Shown here one piece after another: positions 62,163 through 64,000 of a stretch of 64,000 nt of DNA (position 1 is the first letter of the stretch; the number at the start of each line of letters is the position of its first letter). Below the pieces are notes generated by a model. The model worked only from the letters and a program-made list of their open reading frames with translations. It was not told the DNA's origin and ran no database searches. The position numbers were made by a program, and so were the translations under genes. The DNA comes from JBBRHQ01 sp963725315 (lineage in GTDB: Bacteria > Actinomycetota > Thermoleophilia > Solirubrobacterales > 70-9): assembly GCA_963725315.1 (NCBI GenBank), contig CAVRYA010000001.1:62001-126000 (forward strand). The letters are read 5' to 3'.

Positions 62163-62734
62163 ACCACGCGGTGCTCGAGCCAGCGCGATCGCTGGGGCGG
62201 ATGGGTCGAGATGATGATCTCGTCCGCCGCGAAGGACCCGAGGGCATCCTCGATCGCGACCTTGGGGTCCGAGTCCCCGACCTCCCCGCGCGCCTTGAGC
62301 CCGGCATCGCGGATCGCGATCAGCGATAGCTCCATCCGCTGGCGGGCCAGCTCGATCCCCTCGTCGACGTCCGATGCCCAGTGCGCGGCCCGGGAGCCCG
62401 CGAGCGCCGGGGTGACGACCAGGATCTCGGCCTCCCGCCCGCGGCAGCGGCGGGCGATCTCCTCCAGCAGGGCGCGCCCGGTGACGGTCTCGTTGGCGAC
62501 GGCCAGCAGCCGGTAGGTGCCGTCGCCGCCCCGGGTCAGGTCGACCCGGCGCGGCAGCGAGCCGCGGGAGCTGCGGTAGGCGACGCCAAGCCCGAAGCCG
62601 ATCAGCGCCGCCCCCCAGACCGCTCCGATCGCCGGCCGGGTCAGCAGCGCCAGGGCGATCACCGAGGCGGCGCCGACGCCGATCACGATCACCCAGCGAA
62701 ACGCATCTGCCTCGGAGCGGAGCGGGTTGTGCAT
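62084..62734 (-). CDS. Membrane-anchored universal-stress-protein-like domain
   Basis: 216 residues, ATG 62734 after GAGGAGG. Two membrane helices (VIVIGVGAASVIALALLTRP; AALIGFGLGVAYRS) precede a Usp-like alpha/beta domain: YRLLAVANETVTGRALLEEI, EAEILVVTPALAG, GDSDPKVAIEDALGSFAADE IIISTHPP. No GxxGxxxxxG(S/T) ATP motif is evident. Role unknown. Confidence 0.78.
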   Translation of the reverse strand: MHNPLRSEADAFRWVIVIGVGAASVIALALLTRPAIGAVWGAALIGFGLGVAYRSSRGSLPRRVDLTRGGDGTYRLLAVANETVTGRALLEEIARRCRGREAEILVVTPALAGSRAAHWASDVDEGIELARQRMELSLIAIRDAGLKARGEVGDSDPKVAIEDALGSFAADEIIISTHPPQRSRWLEHRVVQRTREEIDLPVTHVVVDLEAERASA

Positions 62735-62779
62735 GGAGCCTCCTCACGGCGATTATTGCGCTCCGCGCCTGCGCGCGTG

Positions 62780-62813
62780 AACGGTCTCAGCACCCCGCGG
62801 CGCTGAGACCGTT
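62780..62813. terminator. Perfect 12-bp stem hairpin
   Basis: AACGGTCTCAGC-(10 nt)-GCTGAGACCGTT just beyond the stop of the minus-strand secreted protein gene. There is no T-run, as is usual in high-GC actinobacteria. Confidence 0.6.
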
Positions 62814-62833
62814 AAATCGAGGCAGGCCGCCGA

Positions 62834-63463
62834 CTACTTGCGGATCACGCCCTCGATCAGCATCCAGCATCCGTCGGTGCTGACCGCAGGCTTGAACCCT
62901 CCTCCGGCGAGCAGCGGGGGCTGGAGGATCAGGGTGTTGTCGCCCCCCGAGGAGCAGCGGATCGCGCTGGTCTTCGTCGCCCGCATGCTGAGCCGCTCTC
63001 CGCGGTGGATCGGGATCCCCACTCCGAAGGACTCGACCTTGTAGTGGTCGCTGTTGAAGTTCGAGGGCTTCTGACCCTGGTAGCGGATCAACGGGCCGTT
63101 GTGGACAGCCTTCGCCTCCCAGTTGCCGTTGACCTTTCGCGCCCTGGTGAGCTGCAGGCGGAAGTGCCCCTTGCCACCGGCGATCACGCGGACCCGCTTC
63201 AGCACACCGTTCACGGGGGACTTCTCGCCGCCGTTGGGGCGACCGTAGGCCTCGTTCTGCACGAATGTGCACGACTGACCTGGATTCTGGTGGCGGCAGT
63301 CGCGGGCTGGCAGCGAGTTCGAGGGCTGCACGGTCGGGTTGAGCTTGGAGCCGAACTTGAAGGTCGCCGCCGGCGCCGCTGCCACGAAGGCGATCAGCGC
63401 CGTTGCGCCGATCGCGGCCGCGACAGCGGTCGCGCGGAAGCCGCGGGCATCATTGCTGAGCAT
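62834..63463 (-). CDS. Secreted protein of unknown function
   Basis: 209 residues after GAGGAGG. Signal peptide (ATAVAAAIGATALIAFVAAA PAA), mature part with Cys pair DCRHQNPGQSCTF and later IRCSS and DGCWML, and beta-rich repeats (HFRLQLTRARKVNGNWEAKA). No family recognised; it resembles other exported Thermoleophilia proteins in composition. Confidence 0.72.
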   Translation of the reverse strand: MLSNDARGFRATAVAAAIGATALIAFVAAAPAATFKFGSKLNPTVQPSNSLPARDCRHQNPGQSCTFVQNEAYGRPNGGEKSPVNGVLKRVRVIAGGKGHFRLQLTRARKVNGNWEAKAVHNGPLIRYQGQKPSNFNSDHYKVESFGVGIPIHRGERLSMRATKTSAIRCSSGGDNTLILQPPLLAGGGFKPAVSTDGCWMLIEGVIRK

Positions 63464-63543
63464 CGGTATCCCTCCTCGGTTGACCGGTCCACCGTACCCG
63501 CCCGGCGAGGGCGAAGCAAGGCGTCAGGTACTGAAGCGGACGA

Positions 63544-63999
63544 TCAGAGGATGTAGACGGTCGTGAACACGATGATCCACATCACGTCGACGAAGTGCCA
63601 GTAGATCCCCGCCACCTCGACCCCGAGGTGGTCCTCCGCCGCGGGGCCGAAGTGGCCGCGCCAGGCCCGGATGTTGGCGAAGCTGAGGAGCAGCAGGCCG
63701 ACGAATACGTGGGCGCCGTGCAGGCCGGTGAGGCTGTAGAAGATTGTGCCGAAGGAGCCGTCGCGGATGCTGAAGCCGAGGTGGACGTACTCGTTGAGCT
63801 GGATGAACAGGAAGGTCGCGCCGAGCAGCCAGGTGGCGATCAGGCCGAGCTTCATCGCCCGGCGGTTGTTGCGGCGGATCCCCTCCAGGGCGTAGTGGAC
63901 GGTGAAGCTCGAGGAGACGAGGATCGCGGTGTTGACGCCGGCGATCCCGACCGGGAGGTGCATCCCGGGCGGCGGCCAGGAGGGCGGGTCGACGACCAC
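63544..63999 (-). CDS. ctaE: Cytochrome c oxidase subunit III, partial (5' end outside window)
   Basis: 151 residues seen, open to the right edge. VNTAILVSSSFTVHYALEGI, GFSIRDGSFGTIFYSLTGLH GAHVFVGLLLL and VAGIYWHFVDVMWIIVFTTV YIL are the final helices of subunit III, with the conserved HGAHV and WHFVDxxW motifs. A genuine oxidase subunit I gene is likely to lie just beyond the window, so the degenerate pair at 55.5-58.4 kb may be a second set. Confidence 0.95.
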   Translation of the reverse strand: MVVDPPSWPPPGMHLPVGIAGVNTAILVSSSFTVHYALEGIRRNNRRAMKLGLIATWLLGATFLFIQLNEYVHLGFSIRDGSFGTIFYSLTGLHGAHVFVGLLLLSFANIRAWRGHFGPAAEDHLGVEVAGIYWHFVDVMWIIVFTTVYIL

Positions 64000-64000
64000 C

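Overview
This is high-GC DNA, almost certainly a chromosome segment of an actinobacterium of the class Thermoleophilia (Solirubrobacterales/Gaiellales type). The signs are the many small SnoaL/NTF2-fold proteins beginning MSQENVEIVR, GTG and TTG starts, -10-like hexamers placed 6-10 nt before start codons (leaderless genes), aa3-oxidase assembly genes, and a CoA-linked beta-oxidation set. This assignment rests on gene content, not on a marker gene.

Layout. 0-9.5 kb: a MarR tail, a secreted M23-like protein, a twice-frameshifted molybdopterin oxidoreductase, tRNA-Arg, two SnoaL genes, a GT-C-like membrane protein, msrA and a 1-Cys peroxiredoxin. 9.6-19.3 kb: an accessory zone of SnoaL-like genes in tandem blocks, with chimeras, broken copies, a serine-recombinase fragment and two att-like repeat families. 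19.5-33.8 kb: mostly ordinary genes (release-factor-like protein, site-2 protease, YbaK deacylase, PfkB kinase, inositol-phosphatase family, DUF2090 aldolase, a DUF2267/phosphoribosyltransferase-hydrolase/erythromycin-esterase operon, NAD+ synthetase) with decayed PAS and UspA fragments. 34.2-36.8 kb: a third att-flanked SnoaL segment ending at an intact tRNA-Pro, followed by a gene under a perfect LexA box. 37.5-55.2 kb: core metabolism (DUF1015, cobalamin adenosyltransferase, OsmC, SDR, Nudix, rhodanese, class IV aminotransferase, acyl-CoA dehydrogenase, enoyl-CoA hydratase, 3-hydroxyacyl-CoA dehydrogenase, TrxB, flippase-like protein, PAP2-like phosphatase, an SCP2/diiron fusion). 55.3-64 kb: a cytochrome-oxidase-like cluster with ctaB, ctaA, two small membrane proteins, a dihaem lipoprotein and, at the right edge, subunit III.

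Two things stand out. First, the subunit I homologue at 56.7-58.4 kb keeps the heme-copper-oxidase fold signatures but has lost five of the six metal-ligand histidines, and its subunit II partner has lost the CuA cysteines while carrying a C-terminal cytochrome c domain. It looks like a non-catalytic or repurposed oxidase-like complex encoded beside heme A synthesis genes. Second, the SnoaL genes behave as modules. The last codons of one gene carry the ribosome-binding site for the next, every junction is nearly the same DNA, and three blocks are bounded by the core and arm repeats expected of elements integrated at tRNA-Pro 3' ends, yet no integrase is present.

Caution: at least a dozen single-base indels, mostly in homopolymers, interrupt otherwise well-conserved genes. 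Many are probably sequence or assembly errors, so single-frameshift genes are given here as CDS with the indel stated, and only multiply damaged or chimeric copies are called pseudogenes.
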